This document shows positions 46,224-54,961 of a stretch of DNA of 64,000 nucleotides, piece by piece. The position numbers and the translations under genes are program-made. The stretch's first letter is position 1. Every line of letters begins with the position of its first letter. Origin of the DNA: Corynebacterium faecale (GTDB lineage Bacteria > Actinomycetota > Actinomycetes > Mycobacteriales > Mycobacteriaceae); contig NZ_CP047204.1 of the NCBI RefSeq assembly GCF_030408735.1, positions 620,001 to 684,000 of the forward strand, written 5' to 3'. Below the pieces are notes generated by a model. It ran no database searches. It saw only the letters and a list, made by a program, of their open reading frames with translations, and was not told the origin of the DNA.

Positions 46224-47045
46224 ATGACCAATGACTCCACCGCCAGCACCCTTCACGCTCGTCGTCCACTCGATGAGGATCGTCTCCACGCCGCACTGGT
46301 GGAGCAGGGACCCTATGCCCGGTTGGATTATTCCACCTCAACCGGATCCACCAACGCTGATCTGCTGGATGCAGATCGGGAGGGTGCCCCGGATTGGACC
46401 GTGGCCACCACTGATTACCAGGACAGTGGACGAGGTCGTCTCGGGAGGCCCTGGACCGCGCCGCCGGGGTCGCAGGCCATCTTCTCCCTCCTTTTCCGCC
46501 CTGACCGCTCCCACCTGGAACACCTGGGTACCATCCCCCTGGCGTGTGGCCTCGCCCTGATGGACACGCTGGAAGAGCTCGGTGTGACAGACGCGGGTCT
46601 GAAATGGCCGAACGATGTCCTGGTCAATGGCGGAAAGCTGTGTGGAATCCTGGTGGAGGCGGCCTCCCTGGATTCGGACCCGGCGGTGGTTATCGGCATC
46701 GGTGTCAATCTCAACCTCACCGGGCAGGAGCTGCCGGTGGCCCATGCAACCTCCCTCGCACTGGAGGGCATTCCGGTTGACCGCACGGATTTCCTCATCA
46801 AAGTGCTCGGCCATCTCCACCGCAGGCTGTCGGATTGGGAACGCGGTGAGAAGGTCTGGCTGGATGATTACCGGGCGGTGTGTTCCAGCCTGGGTCAGGA
46901 TGTGCGCGTGATCCTTCCAGGGGAGCGTGAACTGCTCGGTGTGGCCGTCGGTATCGCCGAGGGAGGCCAGTTGATCGTCCGGGACGGTGACAATGAAACC
47001 CACACCCTCAACGCCGGTGAGGTGACCCACCTGCGTCTGCAGTAG
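46224..47045 (+). CDS. birA: Biotin-[acetyl-CoA-carboxylase] ligase
   Basis: The product is 273 residues. The biotinyl-AMP loop is GRGRLGRPW at residues 69-77, preceded by STGSTNADLL; the catalytic-domain motif KWPNDVLVNGGKLCGIL starts at residue 127; a C-terminal SH3-like cap ends the protein. There is no N-terminal helix-turn-helix, so it is a pure ligase and not the E. coli-type bifunctional repressor. It should biotinylate AccBC and Pyc, both encoded in this window. Divergence from accD1 is a common actinobacterial arrangement. Confidence 0.94.
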   Translation: MTNDSTASTLHARRPLDEDRLHAALVEQGPYARLDYSTSTGSTNADLLDADREGAPDWTVATTDYQDSGRGRLGRPWTAPPGSQAIFSLLFRPDRSHLEHLGTIPLACGLALMDTLEELGVTDAGLKWPNDVLVNGGKLCGILVEAASLDSDPAVVIGIGVNLNLTGQELPVAHATSLALEGIPVDRTDFLIKVLGHLHRRLSDWERGEKVWLDDYRAVCSSLGQDVRVILPGERELLGVAVGIAEGGQLIVRDGDNETHTLNAGEVTHLRLQ

Positions 47046-47048
47046 GGT
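47043..47048 (+). promoter_or_regulatory. -10 hexamer TAGGGT of a leaderless promoter
   Basis: TAGGGT overlaps the birA stop codon and ends 7 nt before the ATG at 47056. Confidence 0.5.
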
Positions 47049-47055
47049 GGAAAAC

Positions 47056-47547
47056 ATGCCGGGGAAAGCAATGAGCAGGAAGGTCAACAGTGGGGAACAG
47101 GTGTATGTGGACCTGACCTCACCGCTGTCCACCATGCTCTTTCCCGTCCTGGAGCTGATTGTCATCACCGGTGTGTGCTGGATGGGCATCGGTTATATGG
47201 ACCGCCTGCCCGACATGTTCGGGTACACACCCGCCACGGATTTTCCTCCGGGAACGCGCGAACTCATCCTTGGCATCTGGGCGGCCTTGAGTGCCTGGCG
47301 TTTCGGGCTTCCTCTGTGGCGTCAACGCCGTTTCCGGATCACGGTGACCGACCGGAAGCTTCTGGTCCGTCCATCCGGCCTCCGGTCGAGGTATGACTCC
47401 ATCCCGATCACTTATATGCGGGGCGTGCAGCGTCGGCGCAACACCCTCATACTGGGCGTGGGGGGCCAGAGCCGTCCCTATGTGATCAACAATGTGCCCA
47501 AGGTCCGCAAGGTGGAGTCAGTGCTCAAAGATCTGCAGCACTGGTAG
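47056..47547 (+). CDS. PH-domain membrane protein
   Basis: The product is 163 residues. Two hydrophobic segments lie near residues 30-50 and 75-95, followed by a cytoplasmic bacterial PH-like (YdbS/DUF304-type) domain with FRITVTDRKLLVRPSGLRSRYDSIPI and ILGVGGQSRPYVINNVP. Proteins of this type occur between birA and purK in many actinobacteria; their function is unknown. The ATG at 47056 is favoured by the leaderless -10; a later ATG at 47071 has no better signal. Confidence 0.8.
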   Translation: MPGKAMSRKVNSGEQVYVDLTSPLSTMLFPVLELIVITGVCWMGIGYMDRLPDMFGYTPATDFPPGTRELILGIWAALSAWRFGLPLWRQRRFRITVTDRKLLVRPSGLRSRYDSIPITYMRGVQRRRNTLILGVGGQSRPYVINNVPKVRKVESVLKDLQHW

Positions 47548-47568
47548 GGAAACAGGGTCGGCGCTGGC

Positions 47569-47574
47569 TATAGT
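47569..47574 (+). promoter_or_regulatory. -10 hexamer TATAGT of a leaderless promoter
   Basis: TATAGT ends 8 nt before the purK GTG at 47583; it is the closest match to a consensus -10 in this set. Confidence 0.55.
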
Positions 47575-47582
47575 TAGGCGTT

Positions 47583-48821
47583 GTGACTTCCAATGAATCA
47601 GACACCAGCCCAACCCCTTCCCACGTTGATGGCAATCCGGCGGCTCATGCACCGGGTATGCCGGTGGTGACCGTCATCGGTGATGGCCAGCTGGCCCGCA
47701 TGATGCAGACCGAGGCCATCGAGCTCGGCCAGTCGGTTCGCCTGTTGGCCGGGGCCAGGGATGCTTCCGCTTCCCAGGTGGCCGCCGATGTGGTGATCGG
47801 TGATTACACCAACATTGATGATCTCCGTCGCGCCCTCAAGGGTGCAGATGTGATGACCTTCGATCATGAGCACGTGCCCACCGAGCATCTGCGCCAGTTG
47901 ATCTCAGAGGGCGTCAATGTGCAGCCGGGTCCGGATGCACTGGTCAATGCCCAGGACAAACTGGTCATGCGTAAGCGACTGCGTGAACTCGGTGCGCCGG
48001 TTCCGCCTTTCGCCGCGATTGAGAGTGTCGAGGATGCTGAAGGGTTCTTCGATGCGGTTGATGGTCAGGTGTGCCTCAAGGCCCGCCGGGGCGGTTATGA
48101 CGGACATGGTGTCTGGTTCCCGGCTGATTTGGAAGAGCTTCGGGAACTCGTCGCAAAGCTGCTTGACGCCGGCACCGCGCTGATGGCGGAGAAGAAGGTC
48201 GCGCTGTCCCGCGAGCTGTCCGCCATGGTCGCACGCACCCCGTCGGGTGAGACCGCCGCCTGGCCGGTGGTGGAGTCCGTGCAGCGCGGAGGCGTGTGCG
48301 CCGAAGCGGTGGCACCAGCCCCCGATCTGTCGGTTGAGCTGCAGGAATCCACCCGCGCGCTGGCTGAGCGCATCGCCACGGAACTCGGTGTCACCGGGGT
48401 GCTCGCCGTGGAGCTGTTTGAGACCCGCGATGCCAACGGGCAGCCGGAGATCTTTGTCAATGAGCTGGCCATGCGCCCGCACAACACCGGCCACTGGACC
48501 CAGGACGGCTGCGTGACCAGCCAGTTCGAACAGCACCTGCGCGCGGTGCTGGATTATCCACTCGGCTCCACCGAGACGCTCGCAGATGTCACCGTCATGG
48601 CTAATATGCTCGCCGCCGACGTGGACCCCGAGCAGCCCATGGCCCGTCGCATGGCTGAGGTGTGGACACGTTACCCGAATGCCAAGATCCACCTCTACGG
48701 CAAGGGGTTCCGTCCTGGCCGCAAGATCGGTCACGTGAACATGGTGGGCTCGGACCCTGCGGTGGTCCGCGCAGAGGCCGCCGCCGCCGCCCACTACCTG
48801 GTCCACGCCACCTGGGCTTAA
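47583..48821 (+). CDS. purK: N5-carboxyaminoimidazole ribonucleotide synthase
   Basis: The product is 412 residues of the ATP-grasp superfamily. After a 25-residue polar N-terminal extension comes VTVIGDGQLARMMQTEAIELG (PreATP domain), the ATP-binding part with LKARRGGYDGHGVW near residue 165, and the catalytic block EIFVNELAMRPHNTGHWTQDGC near 288. It carboxylates AIR with bicarbonate and ATP in purine biosynthesis, feeding PurE encoded just downstream. It starts with GTG. The 138 bases to purE contain a CGTCGAYAAGC copy and a weak hairpin. Confidence 0.95.
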   Translation: MTSNESDTSPTPSHVDGNPAAHAPGMPVVTVIGDGQLARMMQTEAIELGQSVRLLAGARDASASQVAADVVIGDYTNIDDLRRALKGADVMTFDHEHVPTEHLRQLISEGVNVQPGPDALVNAQDKLVMRKRLRELGAPVPPFAAIESVEDAEGFFDAVDGQVCLKARRGGYDGHGVWFPADLEELRELVAKLLDAGTALMAEKKVALSRELSAMVARTPSGETAAWPVVESVQRGGVCAEAVAPAPDLSVELQESTRALAERIATELGVTGVLAVELFETRDANGQPEIFVNELAMRPHNTGHWTQDGCVTSQFEQHLRAVLDYPLGSTETLADVTVMANMLAADVDPEQPMARRMAEVWTRYPNAKIHLYGKGFRPGRKIGHVNMVGSDPAVVRAEAAAAAHYLVHATWA

Positions 48822-48827
48822 ACCTGC

Positions 48828-48838
48828 GCTTATCGACG
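48828..48838 (-). repeat. CGTCGAYAAGC motif, copy 9
   Basis: CGTCGATAAGC on the minus strand, 7 bases after the purK stop, in a GGGGGTGGGCGTCGATAAGC context. Confidence 0.6.
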
Positions 48839-48959
48839 CCCACCCCCTGCACTCCCCAACCGTGTCCTTGATGGCACGGTTGTTGGTCGGCTCCGCCGGG
48901 GCCGATTAGACTTTCACAGGGAAACTAAAAATCTCAGCCGCGCACCTGGAGGAAACATC

Positions 48960-49460
48960 ATGGCACCACTCGTCGGACTCATCATGGGATCTGATTCGGA
49001 CTGGGACACCGTCGAGCCCGCCGCCGAGGCACTCGCCGAATTCGGTATCCCCTTCGAAGTGGGCGTACTGTCCGCCCACCGCACCCCGGAGCGCATGCTG
49101 GCCTATGCCACTTCCGCACAGGAACGCGGGCTCAAGGTCATCATCGCCTGTGCCGGTGGCGCCGCCCACCTGCCCGGCATGGTCGCCGCAGCCACCCCAC
49201 TGCCGGTCATCGGTATCCCCCGCGCCCTGAAGGACCTCGACGGCATGGACTCGCTGCTTTCCATCGTGCAGATGCCCGCCGGTGTCCCGGTGGCGACCGT
49301 CTCCATCGGAGGTGCCAAGAACGCCGGCCTGCTCGCGGTCCGTATCCTCGGCGCGGGTGACCCTGCCCTCATGAAGAAGATGGCTGCCTACCAGGCCGAC
49401 ATGGCCTCCCAGGTGGAAGCAAAGGATGAGGCCCTGAAGAAGCGCCTCATGGGCGGATAG
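48960..49460 (+). CDS. purE: N5-carboxyaminoimidazole ribonucleotide mutase
   Basis: The product is 166 residues. [18 protein letters not shown] at the N-terminus holds the catalytic Ser and Asp of class I Pur[13 protein letters not shown] near residue 42 the His-Arg pair, and [15 protein letters not shown] the CO2-handling loop. It moves the carboxyl group from N5-CAIR to CAIR. GGAGG stands 9-10 bases before the ATG, a clear ribosome binding site. The DUF218 gene follows 11 bases after the stop. Confidence 0.96.
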   Translation: MAPLVGLIMGSDSDWDTVEPAAEALAEFGIPFEVGVLSAHRTPERMLAYATSAQERGLKVIIACAGGAAHLPGMVAAATPLPVIGIPRALKDLDGMDSLLSIVQMPAGVPVATVSIGGAKNAGLLAVRILGAGDPALMKKMAAYQADMASQVEAKDEALKKRLMGG

Positions 49461-49471
49461 ACATCCCTGCC

Positions 49472-49918
49472 ATGAACCCGATTCTCGTGCTCGGTTCCCG
49501 TGTAGTGGATGGCCGGGTGGATACGCTGCTGGCCTCCCGCCTGGACCGGGCCGCCGAACTCAGTGGCCGGGACCCTCACACACCCGTGGTGGTCAGTGGC
49601 CTCGGGGAGGCTGCGCCCATGGCCGATTACCTGCGTGGGCTCGGCGTGCAGAACCTCATCGAGGAACCTCAGGCCACCAGCACCAATGAGAATCTGGAAA
49701 AAGCCCACGCCCTATTGCCCGATACCCGTCAGTGGACCGTGGTCACCAGCGATTTCCACGCCTGGCGCACCTATCTCTGGGCCTGGCACCTCGGCATCCC
49801 GATCACCGTGATCACCGCCAGAACCCCGCTGAGCGTGCGTACCCAGATGTTTCTCCGCGAGATGATCGCGCTGCCCCATTCCGCACTGAGGGTGGTGTGG
49901 CGCAAGATCGTGGGCTGA
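49472..49918 (+). CDS. YdcF/ElyC-family (DUF218) protein
   Basis: The product is 148 residues. ILVLGSRVVDGRVDTLLASRLDRAAEL at the N-terminus, VVSGLGEAAPMADYL near residue 48 and TSTNENLEKA near 72 with VTSDFHAWRTYLWAW near 92 are DUF218 landmarks. Family members are often linked to envelope polysaccharide or lipid carrier metabolism, but this one has no membrane anchor and its role is unknown. It begins 11 bases after purE, so it is probably cotranscribed. Confidence 0.85.
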   Translation: MNPILVLGSRVVDGRVDTLLASRLDRAAELSGRDPHTPVVVSGLGEAAPMADYLRGLGVQNLIEEPQATSTNENLEKAHALLPDTRQWTVVTSDFHAWRTYLWAWHLGIPITVITARTPLSVRTQMFLREMIALPHSALRVVWRKIVG

Positions 49919-49940
49919 GCCGATGGGGGAATCTGGTTTG

Positions 49941-51779
49941 CTAAGCGTCCTGCTCATCCTCTGTCAGATCTTCTAGATCAAATTTAGAGGAATCCTCTTG
50001 GGCATGCCCCAAGCTCAAATCTCGCTGGACAGTCTTCCCAATCGCGGTTTCGATTAGCTGGCATAGATTTTCCCTGCGCGTAGCGAAGAATCCTTCAAAG
50101 TCATCATGCTGGAGTGCCATGGGATCGACTAGGTGGGAAGCTAGATTCTCATTCAGCGTTTCGGCCTGAATTCCGGCATCTCTCTGAATTTTTCCTAAGT
50201 ACAGGGATGGTGCCACCCCGCCTATTATCCGGTTGGTTCGGGCACTGATGGCAGTCTTATTGACGATGGACTCTCTATGTTCATCGTCAATGCCGTTCTC
50301 GTAGCACCATTTTTTTGGAAAAATATGGTGGATATCGATGGCTAAATTCGAATACTGTGAGGCACCGAGCTGTTTAGCCTCCATCCAATCACGCGCGCCC
50401 TGTCCCATAATAAGCGCATAAACCCCTTTATAAGCAGCAGAATTGCGGGTTCTCATGGAGTGAAGGCGAGACTCGACGAAATTTGCATCAAGCACAGTGC
50501 GGGGGAGAGCTTGAGTCTCATCCAAGGCCCATGCGGGTACGGTTTCGAGATCGCGCACGAAACGAGTTTCACTGGCGCCTCCGTATAATTCACCGATCAC
50601 ACCCGACCAGAACCAGCGGACCAATCGCTGCGTGGGTCCTTGGTTTTCCGCAGACTTACCCATGACAACCCGGATGGCAGCTAGCGGAACCAGCTGTTTT
50701 GGATAAGGGATGTCGTTAGCGTTGAAGATGTGCAGATCGGCTAGGAACTTAGCCGACCAGAGAAATGCTTCCCGGAGAGCATCTCGGAATTCGAGGTAGT
50801 CATTGAGCTCCAAATCCAGGACATCTTCGCGTTTAGCCGAAATCTGCGGGCGACGAGCTGCAGTGCTCGATAGATTCTTCTTCCTAGTTACGAGCATCGT
50901 CGCTGCCTGAAGGAAGTCGGTACTTTCCACTTTATTTAGCACCGGTTCTTCCGCGAATAAATGTTGTGTCTCCCTCCAGTCATCGTTGAGACGGAAATCT
51001 TCACCGCTCTGGGCGTAATAAGATGCATCTCCGGCATACAGTGCAGTCAATAACTCGAAAACATTGAGAGGTAGACCCCCGATATTTACTTTCTCAAAGA
51101 CAGTGGCTACGGCGGCTTTATCGGTATGCCGATCGAGTTCGATTGCAGGAATCTTATAATTCAGGGCCGGCTGAATTATTTCCTTGTTAAGAAGTTTTCT
51201 GAACTCAGAATTCCCATACTCCAAGATCCAGTCGACATTGTTCGGATCGACCAAAAGATTGAGCGGGAAATACCCGGCCGCACACTGCTTTTCAATTGTG
51301 CTGAGGTCGAGGACAATATCTCGCCCAAAATTCTCTCGAATGACGCCATCAGCAGGAATTGAAATAACTGCTTCATCCATTCGAGAAGGATCAGTCACTG
51401 CCGTTTCAATATTGAGAAAATATCTCCGCTCCAAAAGTTTTCCGGAAGTATTCTTTGTGTGGACAACGCCGTCCCCGGTTAGTGCCTGGGTGAGAGAGGT
51501 GAGGCGTTGCTGCCCATCAAGTAGCAACTTCTCGGGCTCTGTTCCCTTTTCAAGAGTTACTCCCATGATTGACCGTGGTTTGAAACGAACCTGTGAATTA
51601 CCGGTCTCTAGGAGCATCACCACTCCAAGAGGATGCCCCCGAAGAACTGTAATCAGGAGTTGGCGGATTCGTTCATCATCCCATTTATAACCACGTTGGA
51701 AATCCGGTAGCTGGATTTTTCCAGCCAGGGTTTCCGAGAGATACGTCTGAAGCGAGTACATCGGTGTTTGGAAACCCAT
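49941..51779 (-). CDS. DUF262/HNH protein, GmrSD-like (candidate type IV restriction or antiphage nuclease)
   Basis: The product is 612 residues. An N-terminal DUF262 domain has DFQRGYKWDDERIRQLL at 26-42, the nucleotide-binding DGQQR at 88-92 and FEKVNIGGLPLNVFELLTA at 228-246. A C-terminal HNH (DUF1524-like) nuclease has IDIHHIFPKKW with His484-His485 and a later Asn516. This is the single-chain GmrSD layout; in that family NTP hydrolysis drives cleavage of modified phage DNA, and related SspE and BrxU proteins also restrict phage. AGGAG lies 7 bases before the ATG. Base composition is clearly AT-richer than the flanks, with codons such as AGA and ATA, which suggests transfer. No methylase or integrase is adjacent. 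Confidence 0.88.
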   Translation of the reverse strand: MGFQTPMYSLQTYLSETLAGKIQLPDFQRGYKWDDERIRQLLITVLRGHPLGVVMLLETGNSQVRFKPRSIMGVTLEKGTEPEKLLLDGQQRLTSLTQALTGDGVVHTKNTSGKLLERRYFLNIETAVTDPSRMDEAVISIPADGVIRENFGRDIVLDLSTIEKQCAAGYFPLNLLVDPNNVDWILEYGNSEFRKLLNKEIIQPALNYKIPAIELDRHTDKAAVATVFEKVNIGGLPLNVFELLTALYAGDASYYAQSGEDFRLNDDWRETQHLFAEEPVLNKVESTDFLQAATMLVTRKKNLSSTAARRPQISAKREDVLDLELNDYLEFRDALREAFLWSAKFLADLHIFNANDIPYPKQLVPLAAIRVVMGKSAENQGPTQRLVRWFWSGVIGELYGGASETRFVRDLETVPAWALDETQALPRTVLDANFVESRLHSMRTRNSAAYKGVYALIMGQGARDWMEAKQLGASQYSNLAIDIHHIFPKKWCYENGIDDEHRESIVNKTAISARTNRIIGGVAPSLYLGKIQRDAGIQAETLNENLASHLVDPMALQHDDFEGFFATRRENLCQLIETAIGKTVQRDLSLGHAQEDSSKFDLEDLTEDEQDA

Positions 51780-52159
51780 CGTTAATCTCCTGTATGTCGA
51801 ATGATCTATCGAGCTATTCCCACTCTATCCCCGGATAGATCTCGGCATATATGTTTTCTGCACGGGGAGGAACGGTCGACGATCTGGCAGGGGAGAAATG
51901 GAAACCACTCTTCGTTGGCAGCCCATTAATTATCCCAGAGACACATGGCAGTGGAGCGGAATCATTAGCTGGGCAGTCGCCAATGTCATAGGAAGGATGA
52001 TCGGGTCGAGTGACAATCAGCCACGGTGCTGTGGACACCAAGGAGAATACTCAGATACAACATTCCCCAATAATCTCCGATTATCTGGGGAAACTACGAG
52101 TGGAGAGAAGCCCTGTGCAAGTGATGTGGCCGAGTCCGCCCCCCGGTTTCGTCGCGGTC
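51780..52159. other. Gene-free stretch beside the GmrSD-like gene
   Basis: About 380 bases with AT content like the GmrSD-like gene. A 75-codon minus-strand frame (51814-52041) ending IYPGIEWE could be a remnant of a lost gene but has no ribosome binding site and no family I recognise. This is probably the right end of the acquired segment. Confidence 0.4.
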
Positions 52160-52372
52160 CTACTGGCGTCTTGCCCGCCACATGCTCACTGTTGCCAGGA
52201 CAAGCACCAGTGCCAGCAACGCAGGCCAGACCTTCGGCTCGGGCTGAAACACATTGATCACTGCCTGGATGAGGGCGATGAAGGCAAAGAACCCCAGGAA
52301 TCCGATGAAGGCATCCAGCTGGAGGCTGGTGCGTTTCGCTTCGGAGGGGTCCCGGGGGTCGTGGTTACTCAT
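52160..52372 (-). CDS. Small membrane protein at the end of the trehalose importer locus
   Basis: The product is 70 residues with two hydrophobic segments (FIGFLGFFAFIALIQAVINVF and WPALLALVLVLATVSMW) and a basic tail RARRQ. Start is set at the ATG 52370-52372 because TAGAGT ends 7 nt upstream. C. glutamicum has a similar small membrane protein gene next to tusG. It lies 24 bases after the tusG stop and has its own putative promoter, so it need not belong to the importer. Confidence 0.75.
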   Translation of the reverse strand: MSNHDPRDPSEAKRTSLQLDAFIGFLGFFAFIALIQAVINVFQPEPKVWPALLALVLVLATVSMWRARRQ

Positions 52373-52379
52373 GTCCACC

Positions 52380-52385
52380 ACTCTA
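52380..52385 (-). promoter_or_regulatory. -10 hexamer TAGAGT of a leaderless promoter
   Basis: Read on the minus strand TAGAGT ends 7 nt before the ATG at 52372. Confidence 0.5.
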
Positions 52386-52396
52386 GGTCAGTGGGT

Positions 52397-53233
52397 TTAT
52401 GCCTTCACACCACCTGCGGTCAGGCCGGAGACAATGCGTCGCTGGAAGATGAGCACCATGATGATCAGTGGAACGGTGACCAGCGCGCCGGCGGCCATGA
52501 CCGAGGCATAGGGGTACTCGAAGGAACTCGGTCCAGAGAAGCGTGCGATGGCGACGGTGACGGGTTCAGTCGCGGTGGTGGACAACTGACGAGCCAGCAT
52601 GAACTCGTTCCATGAGGCGATGAATGCCAGAATCGCGGTGGTGAACAGTGCTGGAGCGGCGAGGGGAAGCAGGATCTTCCTGAACGCCTGGCCCCGGCTG
52701 GCGCCGTCCACACGGGCGGCCTCCTCAAGTTCCCACGGCAACTGCCGGAAGAAGGACACCAAGGTGTAGATGGTCAGGGGCAAGGCGAAGGAGATATTCG
52801 GGATGATGAGCGCCTGGTAGGTGCCGATCCACCCGATATCACCGAAGAGCTGGAACAGCGGCGTCACCAGCGCGATGCCCGGGAACATCGATGCAGCCAG
52901 GATGATGCCGGTGACGATACCCTTGCCGGGGAAGTCCAGGCGAGCCAGCGCATAGGCGGTGAAGACACCCACCACCACGGCGAGGATGGTTGTGGTGAGA
53001 CTGACGATCAACGAGTTACCGATTGCCGCCAGGAAGTTATTGCCCTTGTCGGTGGCCAGTGCATCCCGGAAATTCTGAAGGGTCACATGGGTTGGCCACG
53101 GGGTGGTATCGAAGGTGTGGCGGGAATCGCGCAGTGCCGTCACCACCATCCAGTAGAAGGGGGCCAGGCCCCAGAAGAGGATGAACACCACACCTGCGTA
53201 ATTGAGGATCAGAGCCCTGGTTTTCTTCTTCAT
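52397..53233 (-). CDS. tusG: Trehalose ABC transporter permease (MalG-like)
   Basis: The product is 278 residues with six membrane segments. The EAA loop that contacts the ATPase reads ELEEAARVDGASRGQAFRKILLPLAAPALF near residue 175. It is the MalG-type partner of the permease encoded upstream, whose gene it overlaps by 4 bases. Gene order (permeases, lipoprotein, ATPase) matches the trehalose uptake system TusFGK2E of C. glutamicum; trehalose specificity is transferred from that match. Confidence 0.9.
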   Translation of the reverse strand: MKKKTRALILNYAGVVFILFWGLAPFYWMVVTALRDSRHTFDTTPWPTHVTLQNFRDALATDKGNNFLAAIGNSLIVSLTTTILAVVVGVFTAYALARLDFPGKGIVTGIILAASMFPGIALVTPLFQLFGDIGWIGTYQALIIPNISFALPLTIYTLVSFFRQLPWELEEAARVDGASRGQAFRKILLPLAAPALFTTAILAFIASWNEFMLARQLSTTATEPVTVAIARFSGPSSFEYPYASVMAAGALVTVPLIIMVLIFQRRIVSGLTAGGVKA

Positions 53234-54270
53234 GATGATGCCACCTCATTTGCTACAGCGGCACCGGTGATGCCGACTCCTGCTGTTGCGACCTCTGGCT
53301 GCTTGGATCCGGTCTTTCTTCGGCGGGATTTCCTGCCCCCGCCCCGACCGGAGACATCCGCCCCGAGGAAACGGATCATCATGAAGGCCACGAAGAAGAT
53401 GAGCAGGAAGATCAGCGTGGACAGGGCCGACGCGGAGTTGAAGTTGTTCTGGCGCATGTCCTCCACCACCAGTTGGGAGATCACAGCGGTTGGGGAGTTG
53501 GATGACGCGGAGATCATGATCACGGGCAGGTCATACATGCGCAGCGCGTCCAGGGTGCGGAACAACACCGCCACCATCAGTGCGGGCTTCACCAGTGGCA
53601 GTGTGATCTTGGTGAACTGCTGCCAGGGGGTGGCGCCGTCGACGCGCGCTGCCTCGTAGGTGTCCTTGGGGATCATCTGAAGCCCAGCCAGGATGAGGAG
53701 AGCCATGAACGGGGTGGTCTTCCAGACATCGGCCAGGATGACCGCAGCACGGGCTGCCCACGGGTCGGTGGTCCAGCTGATGCTCAATCCGAATAACTCA
53801 TTGATGATTCCGCGGGGTGCGAAGAGGAATTGCCACAGCTTTGCGGTGACAGCGGTGGGGATTGCCCAGGGGATCAGGACCGCGGCGCGCACCAGGGCAC
53901 GGCCACGGAATTCCTTGTTCATGATCAGTGCCATGCACATGCCCAGGATGGTTTCTAAGGTCACGGTGACCACGGTGAAAAAGAGGGTGATGCGCAGCGC
54001 CGGCCAGAAATCGGTGGCCAGGGTGCCGGGTGGGCAGGTGCCTACGGTGCCATCGGCGCCCATGCAGCGCTGGGTGAGCCAGTAGAGGTAATTCTCGAAC
54101 CCGGCGAAACCACCGTCGGTGAACAACCCGGTGGCGGGGTCCAGGCCTTTGTCCGCCTGGAAGGACAACCAGATGGCGCGAACGATGGGATATCCGATCA
54201 CCACCGCCAGAACAATCATGGCAGGCGCGATCAACCACATGGCTGATCGCGCCTGTTTCATCTTCGCCAT
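53230..54270 (-). CDS. tusF: Trehalose ABC transporter permease (MalF-like)
   Basis: The product is 346 residues with six membrane segments and a periplasmic loop after the first segment containing two Cys (RCMGADGTVGTCPPG). The EAA loop reads TYEAARVDGATPWQQFTKITLPLVKPAL near residue 210. The C-terminus is a long basic, cytoplasmic tail (RGGGRKSRRRK). AAGGAG is 10 bases before the ATG. It forms the membrane channel with TusG. Confidence 0.9.
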   Translation of the reverse strand: MAKMKQARSAMWLIAPAMIVLAVVIGYPIVRAIWLSFQADKGLDPATGLFTDGGFAGFENYLYWLTQRCMGADGTVGTCPPGTLATDFWPALRITLFFTVVTVTLETILGMCMALIMNKEFRGRALVRAAVLIPWAIPTAVTAKLWQFLFAPRGIINELFGLSISWTTDPWAARAAVILADVWKTTPFMALLILAGLQMIPKDTYEAARVDGATPWQQFTKITLPLVKPALMVAVLFRTLDALRMYDLPVIMISASSNSPTAVISQLVVEDMRQNNFNSASALSTLIFLLIFFVAFMMIRFLGADVSGRGGGRKSRRRKTGSKQPEVATAGVGITGAAVANEVASS

Positions 54271-54367
54271 GTTCCCAGCACTCCTTTATCGGGGACGGAT
54301 GGACAGAGTAATTATCGTGTTATGTGGATCATAGAACCCCGGTGCTGGTGAGGGAACAGTCACCTGG

Positions 54368-54853
54368 CTATTTATAGAAATCCGCCCGCAGATTCACGCC
54401 GTGTTCCAGCCACACCTTGAGGGCAGCCAGCATGTCGGTCCATCCCGCGCAGTTGCCGAACGCATCCAGGGAGCCGTTCGGTGTGGGTCGCCAGCCCTGT
54501 CCGGTGATCGTGACCCGGGTCCGGGTGTAGTCATCAGCAGCCTCGAAAATGAAGGTGATGGTGGTGGTGCCACTGTCGGTCACCGTGTCGGTGCCTGCCC
54601 ATTCCAGCACCAGGCGGCGGGAGGGGACAGCCTCCACAACGGACACCGGGAATGCTCCCGGGAAGTCAGCGAAATCCCACGTCAGGGTAGCGCCTGATTC
54701 CATGCGGCCCTGAGCACCGCCGGTGGTGAAATACCGGGAGAGTTGACGGGGATCCGCGATGGCCTCATAGACCTGTTCGGGGCAACGGGAGATGAAGCCA
54801 TAGGTGCTGAATGAGAGTTCTTCAACGGTGCCGGAAGATTGCTGGTGTGACAT
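54368..54853 (-). CDS. SRPBCC/AHSA1-domain protein
   Basis: From the ATG at 54851-54853 (GAGGAG 5 bases upstream) the product is 161 residues. It has the AHSA1-like START fold pattern: FISRCPEQVYEAIADPRQLSRYFTTGGAQG near residue 20, TLTWDFADFPGAFPVSVVEAVPSRRLVLEW near 58, and a long C-terminal helix with WTDMLAALKVWLEHG. Members bind hydrophobic ligands or act as Hsp90 cochaperone-like proteins; nothing ties this one to sugar transport. It sits between tusF and tusE, where C. glutamicum has a different small gene as I recall, so it may be an insertion into the operon. Confidence 0.85.
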   Translation of the reverse strand: MSHQQSSGTVEELSFSTYGFISRCPEQVYEAIADPRQLSRYFTTGGAQGRMESGATLTWDFADFPGAFPVSVVEAVPSRRLVLEWAGTDTVTDSGTTTITFIFEAADDYTRTRVTITGQGWRPTPNGSLDAFGNCAGWTDMLAALKVWLEHGVNLRADFYK

Positions 54854-54903
54854 GGTGACTCCTCTGTAGGGAAGGCGAGACAACTGAACTACAGCACAAC
54901 AAC

Positions 54904-54936
54904 AATCCTCCGGCCACCTGAGGTGACCGGAGGATT
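54904..54936 (-). terminator. Intrinsic hairpin after tusE
   Basis: A 16-bp stem with one mismatch (54904-54919 with 54921-54936) follows the tusE stop, with TTGTTGTTGT afterwards on the minus strand. It should reduce transcription from tusE into the downstream genes. Confidence 0.75.
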
Positions 54937-54961
54937 GTGAGGGGTGGAGAGAATCAGCCTG

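Noticed and set aside
51814..52041. 75-codon minus-strand frame beside the GmrSD-like gene
   Set aside because: No start signal and no family recognised; possibly a gene remnant, so it is only mentioned in the intergenic entry.
49941..52372. Prophage or integrative element around the GmrSD-like gene
   Set aside because: No integrase, recombinase, tRNA target or flanking direct repeats could be found, so only gene-level acquisition is proposed.
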